Assembly: GCF_005491205.1 (NCBI RefSeq)
Contig: NZ_CP028035.1
Location: 2,790,001-2,854,000 of the forward strand
Length of the DNA stretch: 64,000 nucleotides
Direction of reading: 5' to 3'
From: Nissabacter sp. SGAir0207
GTDB taxonomy: Bacteria; Pseudomonadota; Gammaproteobacteria; Enterobacterales; Enterobacteriaceae
The notes beneath the pieces were generated by a model. That model made no database searches. It was not told the DNA's origin and was given only the letters and a program-made list of their open reading frames with translations. The translations under genes were made by a program, and so were the position numbers. How positions within the stretch are numbered: the stretch's first letter is position 1; every line of letters begins with the position of its first letter. Shown piece after piece: positions 9,125 to 17,529 of this stretch.

Positions 9125-9850
9125 ATGAATAAAGACATGTATACCAGGAACGTAATAGCATTGACTTTTATCACTCTCTCTTTTGGTTGTCTCGCACAAG
9201 ATCATCCAGGTTATTTGAATTTTGATACCGCTCCGGATGGACTTGCCCTTCTGCCCCCACCCCCTGCAGAAGGAAGCCTCGCTTTCTCATTGGATAAAGA
9301 AAACTATATTACTGCCCACAAGGTATTAAAAACGCCGCGTGGCCCTCAGGCAGTGGCTGATGCAGATATGTCCGTGGAGAATATTTTGCACACGTTCTCC
9401 CCCTCTTATGGGCAAACTCTCTCAGTAAAAACCACCCCATATACTGTGAAAATTATTGATGCCTTACGTTTCGATGCTGGCCTCAGTTCAACCCAATCGA
9501 CAAAAGTGAAATACCAAAGAGTCAGGCCCTTTGACTATTATCATGTTCAGTCATGTACGCCTGATCTGGATAATGAACTGAAAAAAAATGGTTCTTATCC
9601 CTCCGGCCATGCTGCAGCAGGCTGGGCAATTGCGCTGGTGCTCTCAGAAATCAAGCCTGGAAGGCAACCTGCTTTGTTGGCACAAGGATATGAGTATGGC
9701 CAGAGCCGGGTAATATGCGGCGTTCATTGGCAGTCAGACGTCGATGCAGCAAGACTCCTCGCCTCTGCCATGATTGCGAAACTCCATGCAGACCCACTCT
9801 TTATTAGCGATTTGGAGCAGGCGAAAAAAGAGGCCAAAGATGAAAAGTAA
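9125..9850 (+). CDS. Secreted class A nonspecific acid phosphatase (PhoN/PAP2 family)
   Basis: 241-residue protein with an N-terminal signal peptide (cleavage probably after FGCLAQ, near residue 24), so periplasmic. The three-part PAP2 signature is complete: KYQRVRP (K-X6-RP type), GSYPSGHAA (SGH with the catalytic-site histidine) and SRVICGVHWQSD (SR-X5-H-X3-D). This matches class A bacterial acid phosphatases (PhoN/PhoC), which dephosphorylate many organic phosphomonoesters through a phospho-histidine intermediate. The start is ATG 9125, after a weak AGGGAATAAG site. Its last 11 bases overlap the next gene. The AT-rich sequence differs from the GC-rich flanks, which may mean acquisition. 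Confidence 0.92.
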   Translation: MNKDMYTRNVIALTFITLSFGCLAQDHPGYLNFDTAPDGLALLPPPPAEGSLAFSLDKENYITAHKVLKTPRGPQAVADADMSVENILHTFSPSYGQTLSVKTTPYTVKIIDALRFDAGLSSTQSTKVKYQRVRPFDYYHVQSCTPDLDNELKKNGSYPSGHAAAGWAIALVLSEIKPGRQPALLAQGYEYGQSRVICGVHWQSDVDAARLLASAMIAKLHADPLFISDLEQAKKEAKDEK

Positions 9851-10781
9851 ATGGGTCAAAGGCCTTTTCCTACTATTAATATTATGTGCAGCCTCGCTGT
9901 TTATCTTTAGAAAGCCGGCCAAAGAGGTAGTCTATCAACAGGAGCTTGGTCAACTTTGCTGGCCCACACAATTCTCCAGTGAAAATGATCAGCTCATTAT
10001 CTCTGATTATAAGAATGACCGCATTCTCTATAAAAATGGTTCCCAAGAGTGGCAGCGCTCCCCAATATCTTTGAAAGGAGCACACAGCATTCGCTACATA
10101 AAGGGATGGGGTTATTTAATTGATGACTCAGAGGGCGATCGGCTAATAAAAGTTAAAAGCCTAAGCGATCCCCAGCCGCAATACCTGGATAATATCGCGG
10201 GCAAGGGGTTACAGCGTCCGCATGATATTTTGGATGGGGGTGATGGCTTTGCTTATATTGTCGATGCCCACCATCTGTTCCGCATCCGGGATTTCAGTGG
10301 GCAGGGCGAAATATTGAATTTCGGCAACCACCCGATGGGCTATGTCCGGGCGCTCGCGCTGCTGGATGGCAAAGTGCATGTCATCAGTGCCTCACGCGGC
10401 GAGATAATCCGGGTTGATGATTTTTCCAAGGGCCAGATTACGGTGTTTTCTACCGTTGCCCATAAAGCCGATGCAGATGCCGGTGCCTATGGCAAGACCG
10501 GCCCAATCCTCAATGGCGTGACCCAATTGAAGGGTTACTACTACGCCTCCAGCTACTTTACGCCCAGTTACGCCCCCGGTTATGACACAGACACCCATCG
10601 GCTGATCCGCTGGCGTACCTGGCAGGATTACCAGCAAGGAAAGGTGGAGGATGTCAGCGATGCCCTGCCCCGTGGGCAGGTGCCCTACTTCCTGTCCCAT
10701 GACAGCCAGCGCCTGATGATGACCAGCTATAACCACGAAAAACCCTGCCAAGGGGATATTGCTTTCTATCTCTCACTCTGA
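9840..10781 (+). CDS. Membrane-anchored propeller-like protein of unknown function
   Basis: 313 residues from ATG 9840, which overlaps the phosphatase stop by 11 bases, so translation is probably coupled; a longer reading from 9774 would run inside the phosphatase gene. Residues 1-8 are basic, followed by a hydrophobic signal anchor (GLFLLLILCAASLFIF), so the body faces the periplasm. The rest has repeated short blocks such as GKGLQRPHDILDGGDGFAYIVDAHHLFRI and GYVRALALLDGKVHVISAS, in the style of NHL/SMP-30-like beta-propellers. I do not recognise a named family. The coupling suggests a job with the phosphatase, for example substrate binding or anchoring; this is inference. Confidence 0.75.
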   Translation: MKSKWVKGLFLLLILCAASLFIFRKPAKEVVYQQELGQLCWPTQFSSENDQLIISDYKNDRILYKNGSQEWQRSPISLKGAHSIRYIKGWGYLIDDSEGDRLIKVKSLSDPQPQYLDNIAGKGLQRPHDILDGGDGFAYIVDAHHLFRIRDFSGQGEILNFGNHPMGYVRALALLDGKVHVISASRGEIIRVDDFSKGQITVFSTVAHKADADAGAYGKTGPILNGVTQLKGYYYASSYFTPSYAPGYDTDTHRLIRWRTWQDYQQGKVEDVSDALPRGQVPYFLSHDSQRLMMTSYNHEKPCQGDIAFYLSL

Positions 10782-10792
10782 CGTCGGCGTCC

Positions 10793-10827
10793 AGTGGGTA
10801 TGGCTCACGTACCCACTTCTCCCCTTT
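10793..10827 (+). terminator. Terminator after the phosphatase/propeller pair
   Basis: The 8-bp stem AGTGGGTA / TACCCACT with a 9-base loop is followed by a pyrimidine-rich tail (TCTCCCCTTT). The T tract is imperfect. Confidence 0.6.
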
Positions 10828-10946
10828 CTGCCATGATGTCCTAAATCACGACCCTGTACGTCATTCACGCCATTCTGATTCCGCATAAGATGAACTCACT
10901 GACCGAGATTAGTGACCCTTAACCTCAAGCGGAACGGAGAAACATC

Positions 10947-11711
10947 ATGAAAATGACCGGAAACACCATCTTCATCACTGGCGGCGCATCGGGCATTGGG
11001 CGTGGATTGGCAGAAGCCTTCCACCGGCTGGGCAACCAGGTCATCATCTCTGGCCGCCGCACGGCGCTGTTGCAGAGCGTGACCGCCGCCAACCCCGGCA
11101 TGGATTATATCGAACTGGACATCACTGACCCGGCGCAGGTGAAAGCGGCGGCCAACACCCTGATTGGCCGTTACCCAACGCTGAACGTGGTGATCAATAA
11201 CGCTGGCATCATGCCGTTTGATAATCCCGCCAGCGGTGAACTGGATGACGAGCAGGCCGTTACGCTGCTGAACACCAACCTGCTGGGAACCGTGCGCACC
11301 AGCGCCGCCTTTATTGAGCACCTGAAACAGCAGCCGGATGCAGTGCTGATCAACAACAGTTCGATTCTGGCCTTCCTGCCGCTGGCGACCAACGCGCTCT
11401 ACTCCGCCACCAAGGCCGCCATCCACTCCTATACCCTGTCACAGCGCTTCTTGCTGCGTAAAAGTGGCGTACAAGTGATTGAGATTGCGCCACCGTGGGT
11501 CGATACCGACCTGATCTATAAGAGTGGCGATGCACGCGCCATGCCGCTGGAGGCGTTTATTCAGGAGACGATGCAAAAACTGGCGGAGGATGGCCCGGAA
11601 GCGATTGTTGACCGCGTGCTGCCGGTTCGCGACAACCCCGGTGCCAATGAGCACCAGATGGTCGAGCACTTCAACCAGTCAGTGCTGGACAACCCGATCC
11701 CGGTGCAGTGA
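10947..11711 (+). CDS. Short-chain dehydrogenase/reductase (DltE-like)
   Basis: 254-residue NAD(P)-dependent oxidoreductase with a Rossmann fold. TGGASGIG at 11-18 is the nucleotide loop, NNAG at 84-87 is the structural motif, and Ser138/139, Tyr152 and Lys156 (LYSATKAA) form the catalytic set. The C-terminal part (APPWVDTDL, later NPGANEHQMVEHF) resembles the DltE-type SDR group. GGAG precedes the ATG. It opens a three-gene plus-strand set with an MFS exporter and a GlxA-like regulator. The substrate is unknown. Confidence 0.88.
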   Translation: MKMTGNTIFITGGASGIGRGLAEAFHRLGNQVIISGRRTALLQSVTAANPGMDYIELDITDPAQVKAAANTLIGRYPTLNVVINNAGIMPFDNPASGELDDEQAVTLLNTNLLGTVRTSAAFIEHLKQQPDAVLINNSSILAFLPLATNALYSATKAAIHSYTLSQRFLLRKSGVQVIEIAPPWVDTDLIYKSGDARAMPLEAFIQETMQKLAEDGPEAIVDRVLPVRDNPGANEHQMVEHFNQSVLDNPIPVQ

Positions 11712-11719
11712 TGCCGGCT

Positions 11720-11737
11720 GCGGGGCCACGGCCCCGC
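11720..11737 (+). terminator. GC-rich hairpin between the SDR and MFS genes
   Basis: GCGGGGC / GCCCCGC with a four-base loop lies in the 48-bp gap. There is no T tract, so it may only attenuate or stabilise the message end. Confidence 0.35.
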
Positions 11738-11759
11738 TTCCCCTGCTGGAGAGACATCC

Positions 11760-12956
11760 ATGAGCCACCCTATTCCTGTCCCTCAGCGCCGCGCCTTGCA
11801 GGCGTTGAGCGCGGCCTATTTTGTTCAGGCCACCGGCGCGCTGGCCATCGCGGGCAGCCTGGAGCCGATCGCCCACCAGTGGGCATTGAGTGAGTCACAG
11901 AGCGCTTTTCTGCTGGCACTGTTCGGCCTGACCTTCGCGCTCGCGGCCCCGCTGTCACAGGTGCTGTTCGGCCATCTGCCGCGGCGGCGCCAGGTGCTGG
12001 CTGGCGTGACAGTGTTCGGCCTTGGTGCGTTTTTATTTGCCTTCGCGCCCGGCTACCCGGTGCTGGTCACCGCGCGGATCATCATGGGGCTGGGTGCCTC
12101 GATGATGGGGCCGATGCTGGTTGCCCTTGGCTCCGAGCTGGTGGCGCAAAAAGATCGCGGCAGCGCGATTGCGATGGTGCTGCTGGGGCTGTCGGTCGCC
12201 AGCATGGCGGGCATTCCGCTGGCCGCCTGGGTCGCCAGCCTGTGGGGAGCCAAGGTGCTGTTTATCGCCGTTGGGGTCGCCAGTTTGCTGACGGTGCTGA
12301 TGATCCTGCTGACCGTGCCGGGGCAACATGCTGGCGAGCGGGTGCCGCTGCGCGCCGTCAGCCAGATGATGACGGATGCCCGCTCCCTCAGCGTTTTTAT
12401 GGTGGTGTTCTTCATCTCCGCCGGGGTGTTCGCGACCTACGCCTTCATCTCCCCGCTGGTGCGCACCCGTTATCATGGTGACGCAGAGGCCGTCACGGTG
12501 GCGCTTTTCATCCTTGGCGTGGCCGGCATTGTCGGAAATCTGTTTGTCGCCCGCGCCGCCCGCAGGTACAGTGCTGAAAGGCTGCTGACGGCCGGCATCA
12601 TCCTGCTGATGGCCGTGGTGGCGTTGCTGCTGGTGATGCCCGCCCGCCTGCCCCTGCTCTATCTGGCGCTGGTGCTATGGGCCTTTGCCACCGACATTCT
12701 TTGGCCGAGCCAGCAACGGCGGGTGGTGGAGCTGGCCCCGCAGCAACGCGGCCTTGCACTGGCGCTGACCAGTGCCTTTATGTTCTGCGGCATCGGCGCT
12801 GGCTCGGCGGTGGCCGCCTGGATCTACCCGCTGGCAGGGGTCAGCGGCATCCTGTTTAGCTCGGCTCTCCTGCTGGGGCTGGCGCTGCTGACGCTCTGGC
12901 TCTCTGAGCGCGTCCGGGCGCGGCAGGCAACCAGCCTGAAGGTGCAGGCATCATGA
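11760..12956 (+). CDS. MFS exporter of the DHA1 (AraJ-like) family
   Basis: 398-residue, 12-helix inner-membrane transporter. The pattern LFGLTFALAAPLSQVLFGHLPRRRQVLAG is the DHA1 motif between helices 2 and 3, and GLGASMMGPMLVALGSELV is the motif of helix 4-5. The family exports drugs, sugars and metabolites by proton antiport. AGAGACATCC precedes the ATG. The gene overlaps the following regulator by four bases (ATGA at 12953-12956), so the two are translationally linked and the regulator may control its own operon. Confidence 0.88.
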   Translation: MSHPIPVPQRRALQALSAAYFVQATGALAIAGSLEPIAHQWALSESQSAFLLALFGLTFALAAPLSQVLFGHLPRRRQVLAGVTVFGLGAFLFAFAPGYPVLVTARIIMGLGASMMGPMLVALGSELVAQKDRGSAIAMVLLGLSVASMAGIPLAAWVASLWGAKVLFIAVGVASLLTVLMILLTVPGQHAGERVPLRAVSQMMTDARSLSVFMVVFFISAGVFATYAFISPLVRTRYHGDAEAVTVALFILGVAGIVGNLFVARAARRYSAERLLTAGIILLMAVVALLLVMPARLPLLYLALVLWAFATDILWPSQQRRVVELAPQQRGLALALTSAFMFCGIGAGSAVAAWIYPLAGVSGILFSSALLLGLALLTLWLSERVRARQATSLKVQAS

Positions 12957-13939
12957 TGAACAGTGGCGGCAACTGGCCGCGAACGGAGGGAGATGTGCAT
13001 AGAATTGGGGTATTGCTGACGGATAATTTCCAGTTGCTGGCGCTCTCCACCATGTCGGTGTTTGAGTTCGCCAATCTGGTACTTGGTGAGCCGTTCTACC
13101 AGCTAAGCATCTACTCCGATCAGGGCGGCGAGGTGCGCTCCTCCACCGGCGTGACGCTCCAGACCCAGCCCCTTGACGCCACCGCCAGCGCCGACACCTG
13201 GATGGTCGCAGGAGTGCTCGACCCGCTGGCCGCGCCCGCCTCCGAGCAGACCACCCTGTTCCTGCGCGACGCCCCACGCCACGCCCGCCGGGTGGCCGGC
13301 ATCTGCACCGGTGCCTTTGTGCTGGCGCAAGCCGGGCTGCTGGATGGCAAACGCGCCACCACCCACTGGGCACATGCCAAGAGCCTGCAACAGCGCTACC
13401 CCACCATTCAGGTGCAGGACGATCGCATTTTCATTATCGATGAGCATATCTGGACCTCCGCTGGCATGACCGCCGGGCTGGATATGGCGCTGGGAATTGT
13501 GGAGAAGGATTTCGGCGCGGAGATCGCGCGCAACGTCGCCCACCGGCTGGTGATGAACCAGCGCCGCTCCGGCGGCCAGACCCAACACTCCGAGATGCTG
13601 GCACTGGCACCGCGCTCCGACCGCTTGCAGAACGCGCTGGAGTTCGCGCGCAACAACCTCAGCAAGCCCCTGACGGTGGAAGATCTGGCCGACGCCGTTC
13701 ACCTCAGCGCCCGCCAGCTTAGCCGCCTTTTCCGCGCCGAGACCGGTAAATCTCCGGCAAAAGCCATTGAGAGCCTGCGCCTCGAAGCCGCCCGGCTAAT
13801 GATCGAACAGAGCCGCCTGTCGCTGGACACCATCGCCCGCGAAGCCGGATTCCGCGACCGCCGCCACATGCGCGAAGTGTTCGTCCGCGGCTACGGCATC
13901 CCACCTCAGTCTTTACGAGCGGGCAAGGCGATGGAGTAA
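12953..13939 (+). CDS. GlxA-family AraC-type transcriptional regulator
   Basis: 328 residues in two parts. Residues ~17-190 form a DJ-1/PfpI-like domain (RIGVLLTDNFQLLALS, then AGICTGAFVLAQAGLLDGKRATTHW, where the nucleophile-elbow Cys is kept). Residues ~225-325 form an AraC/XylS double helix-turn-helix (LTVEDLADAVHLSARQLSRLFRAETG and IAREAGFRDRRHMREVFVRGYG). This is the layout of GlxA-like regulators. It overlaps the MFS gene by four bases. It probably senses a small metabolite handled by the SDR and exporter in front of it; the signal is unknown. Confidence 0.9.
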   Translation: MMNSGGNWPRTEGDVHRIGVLLTDNFQLLALSTMSVFEFANLVLGEPFYQLSIYSDQGGEVRSSTGVTLQTQPLDATASADTWMVAGVLDPLAAPASEQTTLFLRDAPRHARRVAGICTGAFVLAQAGLLDGKRATTHWAHAKSLQQRYPTIQVQDDRIFIIDEHIWTSAGMTAGLDMALGIVEKDFGAEIARNVAHRLVMNQRRSGGQTQHSEMLALAPRSDRLQNALEFARNNLSKPLTVEDLADAVHLSARQLSRLFRAETGKSPAKAIESLRLEAARLMIEQSRLSLDTIAREAGFRDRRHMREVFVRGYGIPPQSLRAGKAME

Positions 13940-14003
13940 AAGATTTAGTAGAGGGCGGTTGGTGATAAATATCAAATAAATTAAAAGTGAGACATTACAA
14001 TGG

Positions 14004-14064
14004 CATATGCTATATGCTATATGCTATATGCTATATGCTATATGCTATATGCTATATGCTATAA
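14004..14064. repeat. Tandem heptanucleotide repeat (TATATGC, about 8.7 copies)
   Basis: One CATATGC unit is followed by seven perfect TATATGC units and a partial TATA. Seven is not a multiple of three, but the array is outside the gene. It ends 40 bp before a TATAAT box and 99 bp before the kinase start. Perfect short tandem repeats like this change length by slipped-strand mispairing, so it could alter spacing upstream of the kinase promoter. Confidence 0.9.
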
Positions 14065-14103
14065 AATTATATCTTACAGCCTATTGTTTAAGATCCCTAA
14101 CAG

Positions 14104-14109
14104 TATAAT
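14104..14109 (+). promoter_or_regulatory. Probable -10 box of the kinase gene
   Basis: A perfect TATAAT lies 53 bp before the chosen start codon in an AT-rich leader. No good -35 hexamer is found at 16-18 bp; TTGTTT at 14084-14089 is three bases too close. An upstream activator, or the repeat region, may therefore matter. Confidence 0.45.
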
Positions 14110-14162
14110 TTCATTGTTATTATGACCAATAAGAAAACACAAATGCTTACATGGAGAAGCTC

Positions 14163-15731
14163 ATGAAATTAAGCGATGAAAATAAATTATTTTTAGAGAT
14201 AAATTTATTCAAAGGTAGAATTATTGATAGGCATACTGGTCGAGGCGGTTTAATATATAAGGTCGAAAGGGATTGCAACCCAAGATTCTTAGCTTATAAA
14301 ACAGTCAAGGAATTTGAGAGTGAAAACTATTCTTGTATTACGACCGAATCCATTAAAAACATAGAAAGAGAAGTAGGGAATTGGTTTAAATACTCTAATC
14401 ATCCTTTATTGATAAAACCTTTTGATGTGAATATTGTTAATGGATTCCCCATGGTTTCCATGCCGTATTGTAACGGGGACATTAGTCACTTTATTCAATC
14501 GAGACTTAGTCTTATAGGTGTAATTTGCTTTTCGATACAGATAATTAAAGGACTAATTGAGGCAAAAAAAGCAGGCTTGATATATCACCAAGATATAAAG
14601 CCTGAAAATATACTTTATGTCGACCTTAGTGATAAGTTTAGAAATTTTCCAGGAGAAGGGGTTGACCCTTCATTGAAATATTCGATTAGGATTGCTGATT
14701 TTGGTGTTGCAAATGCATATTTCGATAATCACCTCGGTGGTACTAATGTATACAAGTCACCTGAACAACATGATGAAAAGACATTCAAAGGTCAATTTGA
14801 ACCAGATGTTTTTGCTGTCGGCTTGATAATTGCAGAACTTTTTCAAGGATATCATCCTGCTACGACAAGTGAAAACGTAAACATTAAGAAATGGAAAGGT
14901 TCAAAGCTGAAAAAATGGGCTTTTTCTGGGAAAAGAAATTACCAGTATCCGAAGAATGAAGTTGAGGAAAAATTAATGAATTTGATTGATAAAATGTTGA
15001 TTCCTAATCCTGAGCTGAGGCCTAACCTTAAAAGCTGTTATGATAACTTATTTGAAATATTAAAAAATGAGGCCCCTAAAAGTGCGCTTCTTTTAAATTG
15101 CATTATCGAACATTATGATAGCATTAGCACAGTAAATTTCGATGAAGATCATTTTTTTAATTTAATTAAACTTTCAAAATTAGATTCTCAACTTGATTCT
15201 ATATTAGAAGCAATCTCCCTGATGTTGTTGTCTCTAATAAGCTCTGGGGCTTACACTCCCGACTCAATTATAAAAATCTACCGTCATGCAAAAGCATTAT
15301 ATAATATTTGTAATACCCATAAACTCGAAGATTATAACACTTTAATATCCTCTGCTTCTGAGATCGTAATTTATTATCTAATAAATAATCATCAAAATAT
15401 AACATCAAGCTTACTTTACCCTACGATAGACAACAGAACATTAATTGGAAGCGATTTTGAGGCAAGAGCACAAGTATTTAACGAATCTCTAAACATATTA
15501 TTAGAACTTAATTATTCTGTTCCAATACAATCTGCGATTGATAGTTCCACAGACAATACGATTAAAGCATTTGTTATTTTTAATGCCGCTCAAAAATTTA
15601 GAGTCGCAGGTAATTCTATTGAAGCCTATCAAAAACTCTGTGAGTTAAGGACTTTGATTCCAATAGATATAATTTTTGAAGAAGTTTTTCATACTTGGAA
15701 AGCGCAAGCTTGCATATTTCTAAAGAAATAA
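14163..15731 (+). CDS. Hanks-type serine/threonine protein kinase with helical C-terminal region
   Basis: 522 residues from ATG 14163, which has GGAGA at 14153-14157 five bases upstream; the in-frame ATG at 14151 has no such site. The kinase domain spans about residues 18-310 and has all key residues: glycine-rich HTGRGGLIY, Lys46 (FLAYK), the catalytic loop YHQDIKPEN (Asp144, Asn149), the DFG motif IADFGVANAY (Asp179), the YKSPEQ activation-loop end and EPDVFAVG. Residues ~310-522 are a hydrophobic, helical (TPR-like) region without a known name. No transmembrane segment or PASTA domain is seen, so it is cytoplasmic. It is strongly AT-rich against the GC-rich neighbours and lies on the 3' side of tRNA argU, a typical island site. 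Defence or signalling roles are possible but unproven. Confidence 0.85.
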   Translation: MKLSDENKLFLEINLFKGRIIDRHTGRGGLIYKVERDCNPRFLAYKTVKEFESENYSCITTESIKNIEREVGNWFKYSNHPLLIKPFDVNIVNGFPMVSMPYCNGDISHFIQSRLSLIGVICFSIQIIKGLIEAKKAGLIYHQDIKPENILYVDLSDKFRNFPGEGVDPSLKYSIRIADFGVANAYFDNHLGGTNVYKSPEQHDEKTFKGQFEPDVFAVGLIIAELFQGYHPATTSENVNIKKWKGSKLKKWAFSGKRNYQYPKNEVEEKLMNLIDKMLIPNPELRPNLKSCYDNLFEILKNEAPKSALLLNCIIEHYDSISTVNFDEDHFFNLIKLSKLDSQLDSILEAISLMLLSLISSGAYTPDSIIKIYRHAKALYNICNTHKLEDYNTLISSASEIVIYYLINNHQNITSSLLYPTIDNRTLIGSDFEARAQVFNESLNILLELNYSVPIQSAIDSSTDNTIKAFVIFNAAQKFRVAGNSIEAYQKLCELRTLIPIDIIFEEVFHTWKAQACIFLKK

Positions 15732-15935
15732 AAAATTCATGACAAAAAAATAAATAATTAATTCAATTAAAAAAACAGGCGCGCATTCTATTATTAACTT
15801 ACATTGCTACATTATAAAATTATTTTTTACTATTTATTAATCAGCGATCTTATAATTTTTGATTGATTACAGCTAAAACTTTGTAAAAAGTGCAATTAGG
15901 AAATTCTAGATTCTTAAAAATTCCTTGTAACAATT

Positions 15936-15961
15936 TTTCTATAAAAGAGCAAAAAATTGCT
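15936..15961 (-). terminator. Probable terminator of argU
   Basis: On the minus strand AGCAA-TTTT-TTGCT is followed by a T-rich tail (CTTTTAT), 17 bp after the tRNA end. The stem is short. Confidence 0.5.
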
Positions 15962-15977
15962 AAACGTACAAAAGAGA

Positions 15978-16054
15978 TGGCACGCCCTACAGGATTCGAA
16001 CCTGTGACCTACGGCTTAGAAGGCCGTTGCTCTATCCAGCTGAGCTAAGGGCGC
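15978..16054 (-). tRNA. argU: tRNA-Arg (anticodon UCU)
   Basis: The minus strand reads as a complete 77-nt tRNA: acceptor GCGCCCT pairs with AGGGCGT (two wobble-type ends), the D arm is AGCTCAGCTGGATAGAGC, and the anticodon arm ACGGC-CTTCTAA-GCCGT gives UCU. The T arm contains GGTTCGAATCC, and CCA is encoded at 15980-15978. It decodes AGA. In E. coli argU also sits next to folD and is a known integration site of prophage DLP12. Here its 3' end faces the AT-rich kinase gene. Confidence 0.96.
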
Positions 16055-16304
16055 ATGGTGATGCGGCTGCCACGGGGCAGTGGGCTGGAATTATACCCAC
16101 CCTCCCCAACGAGTCAACGAAATCGCAGCGGAAAGCTGCCGGACGACGATTCCATGTACAACTCAAGGAGATAACGCCCGGCCGCCGGCGGCTTTTGGCG
16201 CGGGGTGCGCCAATTTATCTCCACGCAGCGCCTGACAGCGCGCCTGGCTTCTGACAGAATAGGCGCACTCCCCTGCATAATGACTTTTGATGGATTTCCC
16301 ACTG

Positions 16305-17171
16305 ATGGCAGCAACAATTATTGACGGTAAAACGATTGCGCAGCAGGTTCGAAGCGAAGTAGCGGCGCGTGTGCAACAACGTCTGGCTGAGGGCAAACGT
16401 GCGCCCGGCCTGGCGGTTATCCTGGTTGGCGAGAACCCTGCCTCGCAGATCTATGTCGGCAGCAAACGCCGCGCCTGTGAGGAGGTGGGGTTCCTCTCCC
16501 GCTCCTACGACCTGCCGGCCAGCACCTCCGAGGCCGATCTGCTGGCGTTGATCGATAAGCTGAATAACGACACCGCCATCGACGGCATTTTGGTGCAACT
16601 GCCACTGCCCGCCGGCATCGATAACGTCAAGGTGCTGGAGCGCATCAGCCCGGACAAGGATGTGGATGGCTTCCATCCCTATAACGTCGGCCGCCTGTGC
16701 CAGCGTGCGCCGAAGCTGCGCCCCTGCACCCCGCGCGGTATCGTCACGCTGCTGGAGCGCTATGACATCGACACCTTCGGCCTGAATGCCGTGGTGGTGG
16801 GCGCGTCCAACATCGTTGGCCGCCCGATGAGCATGGAGCTGCTGCTGGCAGGCTGCACCACTACCGTCACCCACCGCTTCACCAAGAACCTGCGTCACCA
16901 TGTCGAGAACGCCGATCTGCTGGTGGTGGCGGTTGGCAAGCCGAACTTCATCCCCGGCGACTGGATCAAACCGGGCGCCATCGTGATCGATGTCGGCATC
17001 AACCGGCTGGAGAGCGGCAAGGTGGTCGGCGACGTCGATTTTGATGCGGCAGCCGAGCGCGCGGCCTTCATTACCCCGGTGCCGGGCGGCGTTGGGCCGA
17101 TGACGGTAGCAACATTGATCCAAAATACCTTGCAGGCATGTGAGGAGTACCACGACAATAACGCCGGTTAA
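16305..17171 (+). CDS. folD: Bifunctional methylenetetrahydrofolate dehydrogenase / methenyltetrahydrofolate cyclohydrolase
   Basis: 288 residues starting [15 protein letters not shown]. The protein interconverts 5,10-methylene-THF and 10-formyl-THF using NADP+, feeding one-carbon units to purine and fMet synthesis in the cytoplasm. Family motifs are visible: [13 protein letters not shown] (catalytic Lys and Tyr), ILVQLPLP, the [13 protein letters not shown] block, [12 protein letters not shown] for NADP binding and [10 protein letters not shown] near the end. I place the start at ATG 16305 because the protein then matches E. coli FolD from its first residue. The earlier in-frame ATG at 16287 adds only MMDFPL. 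Confidence 0.97.
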   Translation: MAATIIDGKTIAQQVRSEVAARVQQRLAEGKRAPGLAVILVGENPASQIYVGSKRRACEEVGFLSRSYDLPASTSEADLLALIDKLNNDTAIDGILVQLPLPAGIDNVKVLERISPDKDVDGFHPYNVGRLCQRAPKLRPCTPRGIVTLLERYDIDTFGLNAVVVGASNIVGRPMSMELLLAGCTTTVTHRFTKNLRHHVENADLLVVAVGKPNFIPGDWIKPGAIVIDVGINRLESGKVVGDVDFDAAAERAAFITPVPGGVGPMTVATLIQNTLQACEEYHDNNAG

Positions 17172-17241
17172 CCCTTAGGTGCCGCCGCACGGCGGCACAC
17201 TCATGCATGTATACGCGTCCGGCGCGTTAAGTCAGGAACAG

Positions 17242-17454
17242 ATGGACATTTTTAATCTCGAAAAACACCCGCACGTTGAACTGTGCGATCTGCTGAAATT
17301 CCAGGGCTGGTGCGAAAGCGGTGCCGCGGCCAAGGCCGTGATCGCCGACGGGCTGGTGAAAGTAAACGGTAAAGTGGAAACGCGCAAGCGCTGCAAAATC
17401 GTGGTTGACCAACAGGTCGAGTTCGATGGCGCTACCGTGGTGGTGAAGCCGTAA
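17242..17454 (+). CDS. ybcJ: S4-domain RNA-binding protein YbcJ
   Basis: 70-residue protein made of one S4-like RNA-binding fold (HPHVELCDLLKFQGWCESGAAAK, then GLVKVNGKVETRKRCKI). It aligns end to end with E. coli YbcJ, whose exact RNA target is unknown. ATG 17242 has AGGA at 17234-17237. Longer readings from 17179 or 17200 add residues unlike the family. It follows folD as in E. coli and may be cotranscribed. Confidence 0.93.
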   Translation: MDIFNLEKHPHVELCDLLKFQGWCESGAAAKAVIADGLVKVNGKVETRKRCKIVVDQQVEFDGATVVVKP

Positions 17455-17490
17455 CTGGCCCCGCCCGTTGAGGCCAGCGGGCAATAAAAA

Positions 17491-17518
17491 AGGCGACGTC
17501 GATACGTCGCCTTTTTTT
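17491..17518. terminator. Bidirectional terminator between ybcJ and cysS
   Basis: AGGCGACG / CGTCGCCT with a 6-base loop, A run on the left and seven T on the right; it serves both convergent genes. Confidence 0.92.
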
Positions 17519-17529
17519 ATGGTCGAACG

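Noticed and set aside
14004..14064. Heptamer array considered as a CRISPR array or plasmid iterons
   Set aside because: Units are contiguous 7-mers without spacers; no cas, rep or origin features nearby.
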